The notes beneath the pieces were generated by a model, which did not search any database, was not told the DNA's origin, and was given only the letters and a program-made list of their open reading frames with translations. From contig NZ_AUAN01000004.1 of NCBI RefSeq assembly GCF_000428745.1, forward strand, positions 81,397 through 145,396: a stretch of 64,000 bases of DNA, written 5' to 3'. The DNA comes from Veillonella magna DSM 19857. Its GTDB lineage: Bacteria; Bacillota; Negativicutes; Veillonellales; Veillonellaceae. The position numbers and the translations under genes were made by a program. This document shows, in pieces, positions 63,908 through 64,000 of this stretch (position 1 is the first letter of the stretch; the number at the start of each line of letters is the position of its first letter).

Positions 63908-64000
63908 TTCATATCCTTCATATCCTTCATATCCTTCATATCCTTCATATCCTTCATATCCTTCATATCCTTCATATCCTTCATATCCTTCATATCCTTC
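63908..64000. repeat. 9-bp tandem array (TTCATATCC), at least ten perfect copies, continues beyond window
   Basis: Ten exact copies of TTCATATCC from 63908 to 63997 and three bases of an eleventh at the edge. Minus-strand translation would be repeated Met-Lys-Asp, but no ribosome site or gene context supports coding. The array lies directly after the rpsD terminator. Confidence 0.95.

Noticed and set aside
63799..63993. Minus-strand frame encoding repeated Met-Lys-Asp
   Set aside because: It is the translation of the 9-bp array and runs over the rpsD terminator and the rpsD 3' end; no start signal.
63908..64000. CRISPR array
   Set aside because: Units are 9 bp and contiguous with no spacers.

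Overview
The window looks like chromosome from a Bacillota (Firmicutes) bacterium. Evidence: the Bacillus-like ylmD-ylmE-sepF-...-ylmH-divIVA cell-division cluster, vegetative promoters of the TTGACA-N17-TATAAT type, strong GGAGG ribosome sites, a T-box leader and a one-operon purE-C-F-M-N-H-D pathway. Gene content and moderate G+C in the core genes fit the class Negativicutes (Veillonella relatives), but this is an inference from style, not from a marker search. Nearly all genes lie on the minus strand.

Region 1 (1-34 kb) is housekeeping. A siroheme-synthesis gene runs off the left edge. It is followed by the division cluster (divIVA, ylmH, proC, sepF, yggS, yfiH), a radical SAM gene, pyk-dnaE, a YgjP-type zinc hydrolase, typA, a cupin, copZ, tatA, the oxidative pentose-phosphate pair pgl-zwf, cstA, rplM-rpsI, murB with a YlbF-family gene, trmL, moaC, a plus-strand metallo-hydrolase, an XRE regulator and the complete de novo purine operon (purB, purL/Q/S lie elsewhere).

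Region 2 (about 34-52.6 kb) is accessory and becomes clearly AT-richer from about 38 kb. It carries three sugar-acid modules. The first is glycerate kinase plus a glucarate-type MFS carrier. The second matches the Escherichia coli yjhFGHI gene set: GntP permease, D-xylonate-type dehydratase, aldolase and divergent IclR regulator, with two identical operator-like repeats. The third is LysR-GntP-IlvD/EDD-type dehydratase, with an NCS1 permease between modules. It also holds mobile-element debris: two remnants of Rpn/PD-(D/E)XK transposase-like genes, a DnaD-like HTH gene apparently frameshifted in an A-run and followed by repeats, and a DUF4143 ATPase.

Region 3 (52.6-64 kb) returns to core-like composition: a DUF554 membrane protein, a siroheme nitrite/sulfite reductase, an arginase-family pseudogene, an exported protein, a MATE pump, five tRNA genes (Val, Arg, Gly, Pro, Pro), a Na+/solute symporter controlled by an unusual T-box leader with two consecutive T-box sequences, an MFS carrier, a LysR regulator and rpsD. 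The window ends inside a perfect 9-bp tandem array.

The most noteworthy signals are the tandem T-box leader, a family of related 3'-end hairpins that share a conserved loop at several unrelated genes, the IclR-controlled pentonate module, and the frameshifted replication-like gene.
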